Shown: positions 10,075 through 21,049 of the stretch, in pieces
Position numbering within the stretch: the stretch's first letter is position 1
Layout of the letters: every line of letters begins with the position of its first letter
Assembly: GCA_021234155.1 (NCBI GenBank)
Contig: JAJEKV010000020.1
Span: 21,250,018 to 21,314,017, forward strand
Origin: Isoetes taiwanensis
Lineage: Eukaryota > Streptophyta > Lycopodiopsida > Isoetales > Isoetaceae
DNA length: 64,000 bases
Direction of reading: 5' to 3'
Notes under the pieces: model-generated
Databases searched by the model: none
Told to the model about the DNA's origin: nothing
The model's input: the letters and a program-made list of their open reading frames with translations, nothing else
Made by a program: the position numbers and the translations under genes

Positions 10075-11490
10075 ATGGCTTGTGAGTATCTCTTCATGTT
10101 CAGAGCTCCTCGTGTATCGGAAACTGACAAAATTAGGGTTATGTACATATATCAGACCCAGCATAATTTCTAGTTTTGTTTTGCAAGCATGCGATCTAGA
10201 TCTTTGATATGAATGTTATTGTCGTGAGACATGGAGAATGGCAAACTCTTATGCTGCAGTATCTATACAGATGTCGTTTGAGCTTTGCAACTAAACAATA
10301 TAGATCTATGTAGTAATGTTATAATCGTGAGGCATGGAGAAAGTGGGCGGTGCAACAAGTATCTAGAAATCAGACCCTGCACGATATGTAGCTTGAGCTT
10401 TGCAACTAAACAATACAGATCTTTGGTAGTAATGTGGCTTGGAGAGTAGCAATCTTTAAGTGTTCCTTGCACTTTGATTTGCATGAGAATGTATTATGAA
10501 AAACTTAGCTTTGATTTTCACCTACTGATTATTTTGTAAACACAGCACGAACCCATCTCACAAGTACCGGAAATTCAATGCTATATTCGTTTCTTCTGTT
10601 CGTGGTCACGTTGTCCTTGCAGCAAATGTACAAGGATAAGTTAGGCTCATCAGAGTTGTACACTATTTTGGGTGGTTTTGTCAGCTCCCTTCTCTTTCTC
10701 TTAATTCTGACGGTAATGATATTCTTGTAAAATAATTAGATTACTTTTGTTTTGTTAAACTTCAGTATGCCTCACTTTCAGTATGTTACACCACCTCTGG
10801 TCTGCAGTTTATTGGTAACCTTCAGGAATCAGCAGGTAGCCGGACTGGTTGGGGATCTGGTATGTCAACAGAAAACATTCTAGAAGGGATCAGAATATGA
10901 TTCTGATTCCTGGGATCAGAATATCATATTCTGATTCCTGCTGCAGTTTTTTGCAGATGATGCACTTAACATTGATTTATGTGTGCAGTAATTTTGTCAG
11001 AACTGATCGCGATGGTTGCTGCTGGTGCAGTTCATAGAGTTTGTGTAACAACTTGGTAAATTTGTGATTAGGAAGGGTTCTGTCTTGATGATATTTTATA
11101 TAAGAATTCTGTCTGCATCTGCAATTCAAGAAAGCACCCTATATTTTTGCATTTTAAAGGTCATACTTAACATTTGCTATCTGAATTCAGCTCATAATAG
11201 TTTCCATATTCCTTTTTGAGTGTTTATATGATCCCTGCCCGTAGTTTTCACGTCCTTAATAAATTTATGACTAACTTTTGTGTTGGAAGCTCTTTGATCT
11301 AATAGTGAACTACCATTTGTATTTTGCATGAATTATGCAAAGTCTGACTATATTGAATGTTTTATATAATTCTGCTTACACAACATTTTTGTTCTGCAGT
11401 GCACTTTTCTCCATGGGGCTTCTCTATGAAGTGAATAAAGTTTCAGGTGTATTGCATCAACAAGCTGACTCTAAGAAGAAGGCATATTAA
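10075..11490 (+). CDS. KRTCAP2: KRTCAP2 (KCP2)-like membrane protein, oligosaccharyltransferase-associated family, five exons
   Basis: Five exons join in phase with GT/AG borders: 10075-10081, 10546-10712, 10808-10859, 10989-11055 and 11400-11490. They give 127 residues, close to the 136 of the human protein. The start ATG closes a 7-nt first exon before a perfect GTGAGT donor. The product has a first membrane segment (SMLYSFLLFVVTLSLQQMY), a second (YTILGGFVSSLLFLLILTF), the family-like FIGNLQES and TGWG block, and the hallmark AGAVHRVCVTTC followed by FSMGLLYEVNKVSG. It ends with a lysine-rich tail (DSKKKAY), which resembles an ER-retrieval signal. In animals KCP2 is an accessory subunit of the ER oligosaccharyltransferase that performs N-glycosylation; the plant role is inferred from the family. 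No frame is broken, so the gene looks functional. Confidence 0.85.
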
Positions 11491-12159
11491 ACAAGGGTTG
11501 CAAATGGCCTTTGTTCAAGGCTGTTTTACTTTTGTAATTTGTGAGTTCTTTTGTTTAAGAAACAAAGAAATTCAAGAAGAACGAAGCTAAAGTTTCTGTA
11601 ATTTTTCGAGTCGCAATATATTCAATATCTTGTCCTAAATGGATGCATTGTATAATGCCATCGCGATTCAGTTATTTGGCACATCAACCAATGGGTTTCT
11701 GGACATTTTCTTGGGTGGTTTTAGAGAGCTATCAATGATAGTAGACCATATCATAAACTTACATATCATAACAGCATAAAGTTACACATGCTGCTTATTT
11801 ATTGGCAAATTGCTTAAGATTCGTGTCTTGTTCTAAATGGAAGAAACGTAAAATATTCCATTAAAGATTTTTTGGTAAGTTGGAAAAATAGAGGGGAAAA
11901 AATGATTGAACCAAAGGAAAAATAAGGTGTTGTTGCACTGTGGGTTGCCTGACAAAGAAGAAATAAGTAAAGAGGAATGAAAGTAGATGACCTAAGTAAA
12001 GAGGAATGAAAGTAGATGACCATGACACATAGTAGGATGGGTAGGCACTAGATATTACATAAATAAGGAATTATTTAACATAAATCATGAATGGGATTAT
12101 AAAAGAAGAATTGGTAAAGTATAAATATAAGTGTATATTCTATTGAATCGTGGAGAGTT
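11491..12159 (+). other. KRTCAP2 3' flank, no further gene seen
   Basis: AT-rich. It includes the probable 3' UTR and polyadenylation region of KRTCAP2 and a short tandem duplication of AAGTAAAGAGGAATGAAAGT at about 11967-12017. No coding potential recognised. Confidence 0.5.
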
Positions 12160-12240
12160 CAGATGGATAGATAAATAGATAGGTAGATAGATAGACAAAT
12201 AGATACAATTTTTAATCTCCACGAGAAGTCGAAACTTATG
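12160..12240 (-). repeat. LINE-type 3' end with (TATC)n tail
   Basis: On the minus strand CTCGTGGAGATTAAAA precedes a TATC/TATT microsatellite. The layout matches the LINE 3' ends at 5.4, 44.2 and 50.8 kb, where a CGTGGAC-TAAAA-like end runs straight into a simple repeat. Confidence 0.45.
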
Positions 12241-12261
12241 GGGCACACACCCAAATGGGCA

Positions 12262-12450
12262 CCTATATGAGACATGCCCCCATCATTGTACATAGCTGAA
12301 GTCACTAATTTTACAATGATTATGGCCACTTTCACAATGAGATATTGAACCTGTGATCTCTGTACATGGCTGAAGTGGGTCCTTCTCCTCACTAACTTTA
12401 CAATGATCATGACCACTTTTATAACGAGACATTGAACCTGTGACCTTGGA
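12262..12450. repeat. Tandem duplication, about 87-bp unit
   Basis: Two imperfect copies, each with GTACAT(A/G)GCTGAAGT, CACTAA, TTTACAATGAT and a later ATTGAACCTGTGA. Probably part of a dispersed element; no coding function. Confidence 0.6.
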
Positions 12451-12565
12451 CATGCAGTTGTTAAGGATTTCAAAGTTTTGAAATTTTACTTTGCATTCCA
12501 ACCTGACAAGCTGGAACAATTGATTGATTTGCAGATTCTATAGCAGGAATTCTTACGAAGAACAT

Positions 12566-13358
12566 GTCTCAGGAGCCTTTTATGCTCGTGCAAGACCCCA
12601 CCCCCTACTTCACCACTGTGTCCCTTGTCTGGTGCTAAGCCAGACCATAGCGTCTATGACCCGGTGGGCTCTTGCGCATAGGCCGAAACTAGTAGGGTGT
12701 TAAAGGACTACTAGGAGCATTCTATACTCAAGCTCAGAGGCCTCTACCCCCCTGTTAATCCCTGTTTACGAGAAACTACTAAACTAACTCATAGAGACAT
12801 CGACCATTCCATACAGAGCATCATTCATAATTGAAAAGTATTCCTAATTACCAAAGAAGGGTTAATCTCACCCAAAACCAACCGTAAAAAGAATCTTGGA
12901 GTATTATTCTACAATTTGCAAGTTAACTACCACTAACCGAGTTTAATTTGGACCCGTTGTCAAGGGGGTGCTTCCATGGTCTTTATCTTGGGTAGTAGCG
13001 GTGTAGTAGGGTATATCTTGGCGATCCGGGGACGAACAACAATCGCTTCCTCGAAGGCCACCGCTCCTCGGCGCTTTCTTGGTCGAAATTGGGCTGATCT
13101 GAGGATGGCGCTTCCCTTTGGTGGCCTAGTTTAGCAATCCTCATGCTAGCCACCCGGTTCATGCCAAATGGCGCCTTCCTACTATGGATTGACTTAATCA
13201 CATGTCTTTAGATAATTATCCTTTATAATCTGGTTAACATAGCTAATTAAATCCATTGTGGCCAACCCCCTAGGTTATCATACCCCGGGTGGCGTACCTA
13301 TACCGAGTGACGGGTTCAATATTTATACGTACACCGTATAAATACTTGGAACGTCACA
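12566..13358 (-). repeat. Truncated 3' LTR of the chromovirus element
   Basis: Matches 24053-24843 almost base for base, including the end ...GGAACGTCACA at 13358. It starts abruptly at 12566, inside the LTR compared with the complete copy. Confidence 0.9.
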
Positions 13359-13373
13359 TTCTCCCCTCCTTAG
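13359..13373 (-). other. Polypurine tract
   Basis: Minus-strand CTAAGGAGGGGAGAA lies immediately before the LTR start TGTGACG. This is the expected plus-strand primer site for reverse transcription. Confidence 0.85.
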
Positions 13374-13378
13374 AATTT

Positions 13379-13394
13379 ATGCTGTCCTCAGCAT
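13379..13394. other. Small hairpin next to the polypurine tract
   Basis: ATGCTG-TCCT-CAGCAT is a perfect 6-bp stem. The same hairpin, one base pair longer, occupies the same place in the second LTR element at 29474-29491. Confidence 0.6.
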
Positions 13395-13963
13395 TGGGGT
13401 TAGTTCGAAATGTTCAAAGAAATACATTACGAAGGAAAGTAATCCGTTATAATTATTATTATTTTTTTTCCGAAAAGTAATGCATATCTTCAAACTTTAA
13501 GGTTTGCAAAACATTTCAAGCACCGTGGTGCATTCAACATGATTATCATAATCAAACAGTTTAAGGATCGAAATCCAATACCAACATCAGTGGAATGATA
13601 AACAAAACATGAAAGCAAAACAAAACTGAAGAGGTCGGTTCATCAGTAACGCTCTAGCATGGGCAGGGCACGCACTGCTTACTGGCCTGCACATGTCAGT
13701 ATATTAGTACATGTGATGAAATTGTGGTTAAAGGGACCACCCCCTTATAATAAAGAAATAAACTCTATCTACCAGGGGACCTATCATGTCTATGGTTTGC
13801 AGTTCATTGTAGCATAGGGAATGGTGAAGTTCCCATTGTAGCCGAGATGAACGCAGCGTATGACCTATATGCTGTCGTAGCAAGTCGTGGTCAGCCTATG
13901 ACCATGTCCTCGAGAACACCAAGGTGATCTCATCATCGGTAACAATTATTATTTGCGATGCAT
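13395..13963 (-). other. Non-coding region between integrase and polypurine tract
   Basis: No open frame or motif recognised. It corresponds to the untranslated region after the polyprotein. Confidence 0.6.
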
Positions 13964-15383
13964 CTACCCCTCTAGGGCGCTACTCTTGGGAAAAATGCTT
14001 CCAAGCTTACCGCCGGGTGAGGGGTTGATAGCATCGTTGATGGTGCGGCCTTGAGATTCGCGCATGAAATCCGGATAATGTTTGTCAAGGTCTATCTTCA
14101 TCACCCACGTAGCATCTTCAACTGGTAAGTGTTTCCACTTAACTAAATGTTGCAACATTTGAGTCCTTCTGGTTTGTTTGTAAGCTCGGTCAAGAAGAGC
14201 TTCAGGCACTATCTCGAGTTGCTCTTCTGTCATTTCTAGGAGGGTTGGGGTCTCCAAAACCTCCTCCGGATCAGGGGTGTGTTGCTTCAGAAGACTCACG
14301 TGAAAGACCTTGTGGATCTTCAAGCGGGGCGGCAATTCTAAGCGATATGCCTGTTCTCCAACGCGCTCAATAATCTTGAATGGTCCAGCCCATCTGGGGG
14401 CTAACTTTTTGCAGTTGCCAATCTTAAGCTTGGCTTGCTTCACCTTAATTTTAAGCCAAACTGATTCACCCACCTGAAAAACGCGTGGGGTTCTGTGCTT
14501 ATCGGCTATGCTCTTCTGACGACTGCGCGCAGCCAATAAGTAGCCCCGAACTTCTTCGACCAGAGCCTGCATCTCCAGGAGGAGTTTTTGAGAAACTTCG
14601 ACCTTAGAGACAGGATTATGCCACGTGTCTGGAGTAAGACATTGGTAACCATAGTTTATCATAAAGGGAGACATTCTGGAAGACTCCTGTTTCATGCTGT
14701 TATAGGCAAACTTGACCAGATAAATATAGTCGGCCCATTGTGATTGCTTACTCCACACATAACTTCTTAACATATCCTCTATAATACGATTGGTACGTTC
14801 TGTCTGACCATCCGTTTGAGGATGATATGCTGTACTCATAGCAAGCTTGGTCTGAATGGTGGCAAAGAAATCTTTCCAGAATGTACTCACAAATTTGGGA
14901 TCCCTATCTGATACAATTACCCGTGGCATTCCGTGCAATCTGAAGATCTCCTTGGCAAATAGGAGAGCAGTATCAAAGGCTGTATCCGTGGTACGACAGG
15001 GCAAGAAATGAGCCATCTTCGACAATTTGTCGACCACAACCATTAAGGCATCATACCCCCGGAGAGTTCGTGGAAGGCCGACAATGAAATCCATGGTTGG
15101 CGTTAGGCACATCCAAAGGTTGGAGCTCGCCTGGAATCCTTAACTGCTCAGCTTTGGTTTGCTGACACACTTGACACTGCTTAATGTACCTGGCAATATC
15201 CTTTTTCATGGAAGGCCAGAAATAGCTGGATCGGATCTTAAAGTAGGTCTTCATAAACCCGGCGTGTCCAGCTATAGGGCTATTGTGTGTGTCATGAAGA
15301 ATAAGCTTCCGTACTCCTGAAGTCTGCGGCACACACAACTTATCCTTGTGATATAACAAGTTGCCCTGCGTCGCGCTCTGCAT
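13964..15383 (-). pseudogene. Integrase with HHCC zinc finger, DDE core, GPF module and chromodomain-like end
   Basis: The frame 15383-15051 carries the N-terminal zinc-binding region (HDTHNSPIAGH ... CQVCQQTK). It shifts frame near 15080-15110 into 15112-13964. That second frame holds the catalytic triad context: TMDFIVGLP, then SDRDPKF, then DGQTERTNR. A GPF module follows (APRWAGPFKIIERVGEQAY) and then a chromodomain-like tail (LVKWKHLPVEDATWV). Integrase joins the cDNA copy to host DNA, and chromodomains bias that to heterochromatin in related elements. Domain order and spacing fit chromoviruses. The frameshift makes this copy defective. Confidence 0.88.
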
Positions 15384-15813
15384 CGGTGCGGGCTTCCTTA
15401 GCCAAACTATTCCAAATGTCAGAGAACTCCGGATCCGTGGCCAAGGTCTGCTCTATCTGTTTCCCAAACTCACTAGTGAGCGTAGAAATAGCATTACAAT
15501 GGGTTCGGGTTACTAAAGAATGGCGTGACAATGCATCCGCAACCACATTGTGCTTGCCCGGCCTATACATAATCTCGAAATCATACTCCTCCAAGAATTC
15601 CATCAATCTTCTTTGACGGAGATTGAGATTTGGCTGGGTGGATAAATAACGGAGACTTTGATGATCCGTATCCAATTGGAATCTTCTACCAAGAAGGTAG
15701 TGTCTCCATATCCGCAGAGCACGGACAACGGCTAACAATTCCTGATCATGCGTAGGATATCGCTGCTCTGTCTCATTCATCTTCTTTGAATCGTAGGCAA
15801 TTACCCTCCCCTC
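15340..15813 (-). pseudogene. Ty3-type RNase H
   Basis: EGRVIAYDSKKMNETEQRYP, HDQELLAVVRALRIWRHYLL and DTDHQSLRYL are the usual RNase H signatures of Ty3 polyproteins, followed by the tether RPGKHNVVADALSR. One in-frame stop separates GGVLM, the end of the RT frame, from EGRVIAY near 15811. It would remove the RNA strand of the hybrid during reverse transcription. Confidence 0.88.
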
Positions 15814-16740
15814 CTACATTAGGACCCCACCGGTGGCAATTTTACTGGCATCTGTCGCCACTAGCTTATCCTGTTCAGGATCGGGTAATGTAAGAACTGG
15901 TGCTGATGTTAGGGCATCCTTAAGCTGCTGGAAACTCTGCTGAACTTTCGTCTTCCAGTGGTCCATCCAATCTTTCACCTTCTCATGCTTTGTGAGATTT
16001 GTAAGAGGAGCTGCAATCTTCGCGAAATCCTTTACAAATTTTCGATAGTAGCCTGCTAATCCCAAGAAACTCCGGACTTCGGAAACATTCCCTGGAATAG
16101 GCCATTCCCTTACGCCCTCTATCTTTGCAGGGTCTGTAGCAATTCCCTCTGCGGAAATGATATGGCCTAAATAATCAACCTTCGGAGTGGCGAACTTGCA
16201 CTTAGAGAACTTGGCATAGAGTTGATGACGTCTCAGCTTTTGTAGGGCCAATCTAAGATGTTTCTCATGTTCCTCAAGGGTTTTACTGTAGATGAGAATG
16301 TCGTCGAAGAAGATAACAACAAAATCATCCAAGTATTGTCGGAAGACATCATTCATTAGTCGCATGAACGTTGCTGGGGCATTAGTTAATCCAAAGCGGC
16401 TGCTTGTAAATTCATAATGCCCATACCGAAAGCGTAAAAGCGGATTTATGGATGTCCTCCTCCTTGATCCTTATCTGATGGTATCCGGAGCGTAGATCAA
16501 TCTTTGAGAAATACTTAGCCCCTTGTAACTGATCCATTAGGTCATCTGCCCTAGGCAAAGCATAGCGATTCTTGATGGTATGCTTGTTAAGTTGCCGGTA
16601 ATCAATACACATCCTCAGCGAGCCGTCCTTTTTCTTAACGAAGAGAATAGGAGCGCCAAAAGGCGAAACACTAGGTCGGATGAAACCTAGGTTTAGTAGC
16701 TCTTGAAGTTGCTTCTTAAGTTACGCCAATCGGGGGAGGA
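15814..16740 (-). pseudogene. Ty3-type reverse transcriptase
   Basis: Frames 16612-16412 and 16365-15814 together give the polymerase: [36 protein letters not shown], then after a frameshift near 16415 the [10 protein letters not shown] block and the catalytic FFDDILIYS (usually YVDD or FVDD). [11 protein letters not shown] and [15 protein letters not shown] follow. Upstream frames to about 16740 hold [15 protein letters not shown] sequence with stops. The active-site aspartates are present; the frameshift is the lesion. Confidence 0.9.
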
Positions 16741-16976
16741 CTCATACAGTGCGGGGCCTTGCTAGTAGGCTTGGTACCCGGCTCTAAAGCCATTTCACAT
16801 TCCACCCCTCTAAAAGGAGGAAGCTTACGAATCTCATCCGGGAAAAGGTCACCAAATTCGGAGAGAAGGCGAAAGCAATCCCTTCGGCAAGGTATCGATT
16901 ACTTGCTTTGGTTTAGCACTGACTCTATGGACGCAAGGGAAATGATGCAGAGGAGCTTTTCCTTAGCGTGATAGCT

Positions 16977-17400
16977 TTATCCAACCTGCCTAATGGACAT
17001 AGACCGCATGATAGGGTTGAAGGGTTCACCTTTAATAGTCACGCTGGCTCCATTGGCTGCGTCGAAGGTAACTTCCCTCTTCTCGCAGTCTATGTTGGCT
17101 TTTGCGGATGCCAAGAATTCCATACCAACAATGAGGTCATATTTACCAATGTCCATCAACCTCGGCACCCAAAGCCATCGGTGCACCGGGCAACCGCATC
17201 TTAAGATTGATCGTCGGCCATGAATATGCCCGACCTTACCATCGGCTAGAGTGACGTGGGGCCTTGGTCGAGACCTTAATGTTTCAATTTGTAAGACCGA
17301 GCCATTCTAGGGGAAGCAAAATTATGGGTACTTCCCCGTATCCATAAGAATTACAAAAGGCTTCTTGTCTACTTGACCTATGGTGGAAATGACAATGGTG
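16977..17400 (-). pseudogene. Retroviral-type aspartic protease
   Basis: A VILMDTG motif near 17335-17350 is the catalytic D-T-G. After a frame break, YDLIVGMEFLASAKANIDC in frame 17186-16977 matches the second half of Ty3 proteases. This enzyme would cleave Gag-Pol. The frame is interrupted between the two parts. Confidence 0.75.
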
Positions 17401-18653
17401 ACTTTCGGCATTGCCGGGTTTCTATAGCTGCAAGAATATGAGACGCACCATGAATATACTCAGGAGCCTCGTCGTCGACGGGTAGGGTTGTCTCCAGCTC
17501 GTCCCAATCGAGGTCGGCCATGGCCAGCTGGGCAGTCTGCGTAACATAAGGACAGTTGTGCATAAAGTGCCCCGGTCGCATACATCTGTAACATGCCTTA
17601 TCCCGGCGGAGCTGTTCTCGGGCCTCCTTAGGAATAGACTGTAAGAGGTTTCGTACTTCCTTCGCCGACATTGCTTCTTTTTGTCACCGTGTCTTTGAAA
17701 GGAACTTTTTTTTTAGGCCCGGCTATACGAAGTTCTCATTGAGAAGGGCCCGGACTTGGCGAACGGGGTTTGTATGGTGTGGCTGGCCGGGGCTGCGAAT
17801 AAGGAGTAGGACGCGGATACTGATTTCTTGGTGTGTCCTCCTCGAGGCTCAATGCCTTAGCCTCGGCCTCCGCAACTGATTTTGGGTCTATGGCTTTAAC
17901 CATCCGTTTGATTGATGGGGCCAACCCTTCAATATAACCCTCTACGGCTCTCTTTTCATTCATTCCTGGAACATACAGCCTCAAACACATAAACTCATCA
18001 GTGTAAGCCTGTACCGACATACCCTTCTGCTCCAACCTATAGAAGGTCTAAATCTGCTGGCATTTGTGCGCACGAGGCACATAATGCGACTTGAACGCCT
18101 TGGCGAACTTCCTAAAGTTGCATCTGCTCCTGTCCAGATGCTTGGCCCTGGCATAGCCCTTCCACCAAATACGGGCAGCTCCTGTAAGGTTGGTGGTGGC
18201 AACCTTTCCTGTATCCTTCTCTGTCATTCCATAAGACTTCCCAAACTCCTTCATCTCATCCAACCAGGATTCGGCATTTAAGCCGCCTCTGGATTTTCCA
18301 TCGAACTGGGCCAATTTCCTATTCTTCCATATACTAGTTATAGCTGTATGAACCGTCTTACGGTACTCTTTGTCTCGACGCTTTGCATGGTCACCCGCTG
18401 ATACCGATGAACCCGAAGACACCGAAGTGGTTGATTGTGAGGAAGTGGCACTATCCTTAGAGGAACTTCGGTGACGCTTAGCATGAGGCCTCCTGCGTGT
18501 GCAGTCTGGGACTAGCTCGTGGGGAGATGGCTGTTGTGCAGGTGGACTCGGTGGTAGCGGAGGTAACTCCGGTCCATCTTCCTGGGTTTGTTGCGGTGGG
18601 TTGGCATGCAATACGTGGGCCTGCGCACCGCCTAGCTGCCTTTTCATTAACAT
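17378..18653 (-). pseudogene. Gag with CCHC zinc knuckle
   Basis: The frame starts at ATG 18653 (an upstream GTG frame is also open). It has a Pro- and Ser-rich N-terminus, then the capsid-like core (WLDEMKEFGKSYGMTEKD, ARIWWKGY). It is stopped by a TAG after CQQI at about 18050, but the same frame continues with GMSVQAYTDEFMCL, typical of Ty3 Gag. After a further break the frame 17671-17378 carries the knuckle CYRCMRPGHFMHNC. The product packages RNA. Confidence 0.85.
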
Positions 18654-19063
18654 CGGTTCGTCAGAGTCACCGCATTTGGCGTTGGAGGGTGTCACGCCAA
18701 GCGGCGTTCACGGGCACCGTCTAAATCGAAAGCATGAGAAAGGTATAAGCATATTTATAACAGCTAAATTCTTACAAATGGTAGCATGTTGAGCAAAAAG
18801 GGGTAGAGAGAGAACACAAAGGGAATTTATTATAAAAGGAAAAACTTTGCTATTACGGTTTCACACCAAGAGTCCAGACAAGAGTATTATACAAAGAAAC
18901 ATGATACAACCTGGAACATAGAGTGAGCTCACAAAAAAGCATGGAAACAAAAATGAAACTTCGAAAAGTCCGGCCTAGGGGTTCGCAAAGGGGTACAGAA
19001 TTGAATAGCGAACACTTTCACGCACATCCCTAACGAGCTTGTAGCGTGCCCAGGCTTGGACAA

Positions 19064-19440
19064 TCACTGGTTGGTATTCCCATGTTGGGCTAACAATGAG
19101 AAGATTGAAAAGCCTTCGCAAAGCATAGAAGAGTTGCCAATGGTGGTCATTGGCGTCCTCGAAAGCCCTCGTGGCTGCTCATACTCCAATAGTCCAGTGT
19201 ACGGCACGAGGGGTCGCCCCGGGTCCTCAAAAGCTCTGTCCCTAAGAATGTTAACTATCTCCAACCCTTTTTCAGCATCATAGGGTTCTCCTGGTGGCGG
19301 GGGTTCCATCTCATATCCTTCATCCCATTCGGGATATTCGCCATACCTCTGGCCATAGTCCTGCTCTGGCGGCCCGGGGTCATCCCTCCTTATCATGTCT
19401 GTAATCCTCTCCTCATATTCCCAGAGGGTTTCTTCTGCAA
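19064..19440 (-). CDS. Extra ORF in the element leader, acidic, Pro-rich (aORF c)
   Basis: Open from about 19440 (AEETLWEYEERITDMIRRDD...) to 19064, with an ATG at 19396. It is strongly acidic and proline/tyrosine-rich (PPPPGEPYDAEKG). A good splice acceptor (TGTCTTGCAG) lies just upstream on the minus strand, so it may be the second exon of the leader ORF to its right. No family recognised. It lies between gag and the larger leader ORF on the coding strand of the element. Confidence 0.4.
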
Positions 19441-19744
19441 GACAATTGAAATGAATATAGAGGGGTGGATAATTTTGTTATAGACCAACTCGAATAACCA
19501 GCAAAACACATGATAGAAGGAATAATTTTCAATTGTATTCATAAAGATAGTAATTACAATCGATGGAAAGAAAGATATATCATATTATAAAGTGGCTAAA
19601 GAATTTGCCAACCCAAAATTTCACAATCATACGCAATACAGAAATGCGTAGTACAATTAATTTAAGAGCTAGATCCTCCCTCTTCATCCGTAGGCCTAGG
19701 AGGTGGTGGAGGCAGTCGGTGTCGCAGCAGAGTCACCCCGGGGT

Positions 19745-21049
19745 CTACTGTGGCAGCCGCAAGAGATGCAACCTCTGGTGGATAGGCAACGGCCAATGGG
19801 GCTTCATGCTCATCCAGGGTGCAATATCCTGACCCAAGGCCGTCAGGCCAAGATCCCGTCGCACGAGTACATAAGTAAACGTACGATAGGGGAGCTTCTT
19901 GTGGCCGGCCAGTGTGGAGAGAGCACGGAGGGCCCACCACGAAGCTTCAGCCTCCGGCCCTAAATCCCGGGCTATAAAAAGGACTTGCCCCTGTCGAAAG
20001 GCTGACAAAAAGAAATGGGTAAGGTGGTTGCCCGATACCTTCCCTTGCGGGGTCTCTGATGTGGCCACCTCCTTATCCAAATCCATGGAAACCTCCTCTT
20101 CCTTAAGTTCTTGCTGCTCCTCCTTCACATGAGCAGGGTTATGATATAAATCCTCTCCCTCGTCATCTGAACCCGAGGGAACCTCAACCATATTAATATT
20201 TGGGACGTGAGGTCCCATAGCCGTGAAGGCACCTGGTGAGGGCTGAGAGGTTGGCTCCTGCATCACGAAGTCCTGAAGCCGTAGCAATGTCTCGGCGGGT
20301 TCGATAGTCTCCTGGCGGAACTGGAGCAGCTGTTGTACCTCCGGAGAAAGCTCAATAGAAGTGAAGTCAATGAAGTCGTCCATGCAATACTCCGCAAGCT
20401 CATAAAGCACATGGTCTTTGCGCTTGCGTCTAAATCCGGCCACCATGTGATAAGTCCAGACAATATCATCCAAGAGAAGATATTCTTGCCCTTGGTGATA
20501 AATAACTGGAAGGGCATCCAGCCCTGACAAGCCTACGGCTTGCTCACGGCACGGAGGCAGCTCTTCCGCTAATTGCTTCCAACGGGCGAAGTCGCCCATG
20601 CCGATGTGTTCGTCTTCCCCCTCCTCGGAAGACTCAGGCAGTTTGCCCTTCTCTACAGGCAAGGTTTCATCCTCGACATATTGGTCCATGAGGATGGCTA
20701 GGGCAAAGGCAACCTCAAGGTATTGCCGCCCCTGGTGCTGCACAACGGGAAGGTGTTTGCCCCATCGGAGCTTCCCCTTCAGCACATCGTATGCATGGGT
20801 GTCCCCTCCTAACATCTCCCGGACTACCTCCCGCTCCAGATATAGTTGGGGAGGATCCCCAAGAGGAATACACAGAGGGAGCATCTCCTCCCTGTAGAAA
20901 TCCAAGAATCCGGCGTAATCCGGGTGCCTCTGCATGTTGGCAAGGAGATCTAGGCGCTGGCATAGCAAAGGCCGCAGCAGGTCGAAAGGGACTTGCGGAT
21001 CCCATTGCTCTCCGTCATGGTACCAGGCGACAAGGTCAGCGGCGACCAT
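19745..21049 (-). CDS. Large extra ORF upstream of gag in the chromovirus leader (aORF b), 434 aa
   Basis: Uninterrupted 434-residue frame from ATG 21049 on the element's coding strand, between the 5' LTR and gag, where most Ty3 elements have only leader RNA. The composition is globular with an acidic middle (SGSDDEGEDLYHNPAHVKEE, KEEEVSMDLDKE). Two similar local motifs occur: LPVVQHQGRQYLEVAFA and LPVIYHQGQEYLLLDDIVW, suggesting an internal duplicated domain. Near 19800 a neighbouring frame looks more protein-like (DEHEAPLAVAYPPEVASLAA), so the true C-terminus may follow a frameshift to 19662. No known family recognised. Its survival in an otherwise broken element is notable. Confidence 0.6.
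   Translation of the reverse strand: MVAADLVAWYHDGEQWDPQVPFDLLRPLLCQRLDLLANMQRHPDYAGFLDFYREEMLPLCIPLGDPPQLYLEREVVREMLGGDTHAYDVLKGKLRWGKHLPVVQHQGRQYLEVAFALAILMDQYVEDETLPVEKGKLPESSEEGEDEHIGMGDFARWKQLAEELPPCREQAVGLSGLDALPVIYHQGQEYLLLDDIVWTYHMVAGFRRKRKDHVLYELAEYCMDDFIDFTSIELSPEVQQLLQFRQETIEPAETLLRLQDFVMQEPTSQPSPGAFTAMGPHVPNINMVEVPSGSDDEGEDLYHNPAHVKEEQQELKEEEVSMDLDKEVATSETPQGKVSGNHLTHFFLSAFRQGQVLFIARDLGPEAEASWWALRALSTLAGHKKLPYRTFTYVLVRRDLGLTALGQDIAPWMSMKPHWPLPIHQRLHLLRLPQ

Noticed and set aside
12159..12473. Frame ending in repeated SIYL
   Set aside because: Translation of the GATA microsatellite.
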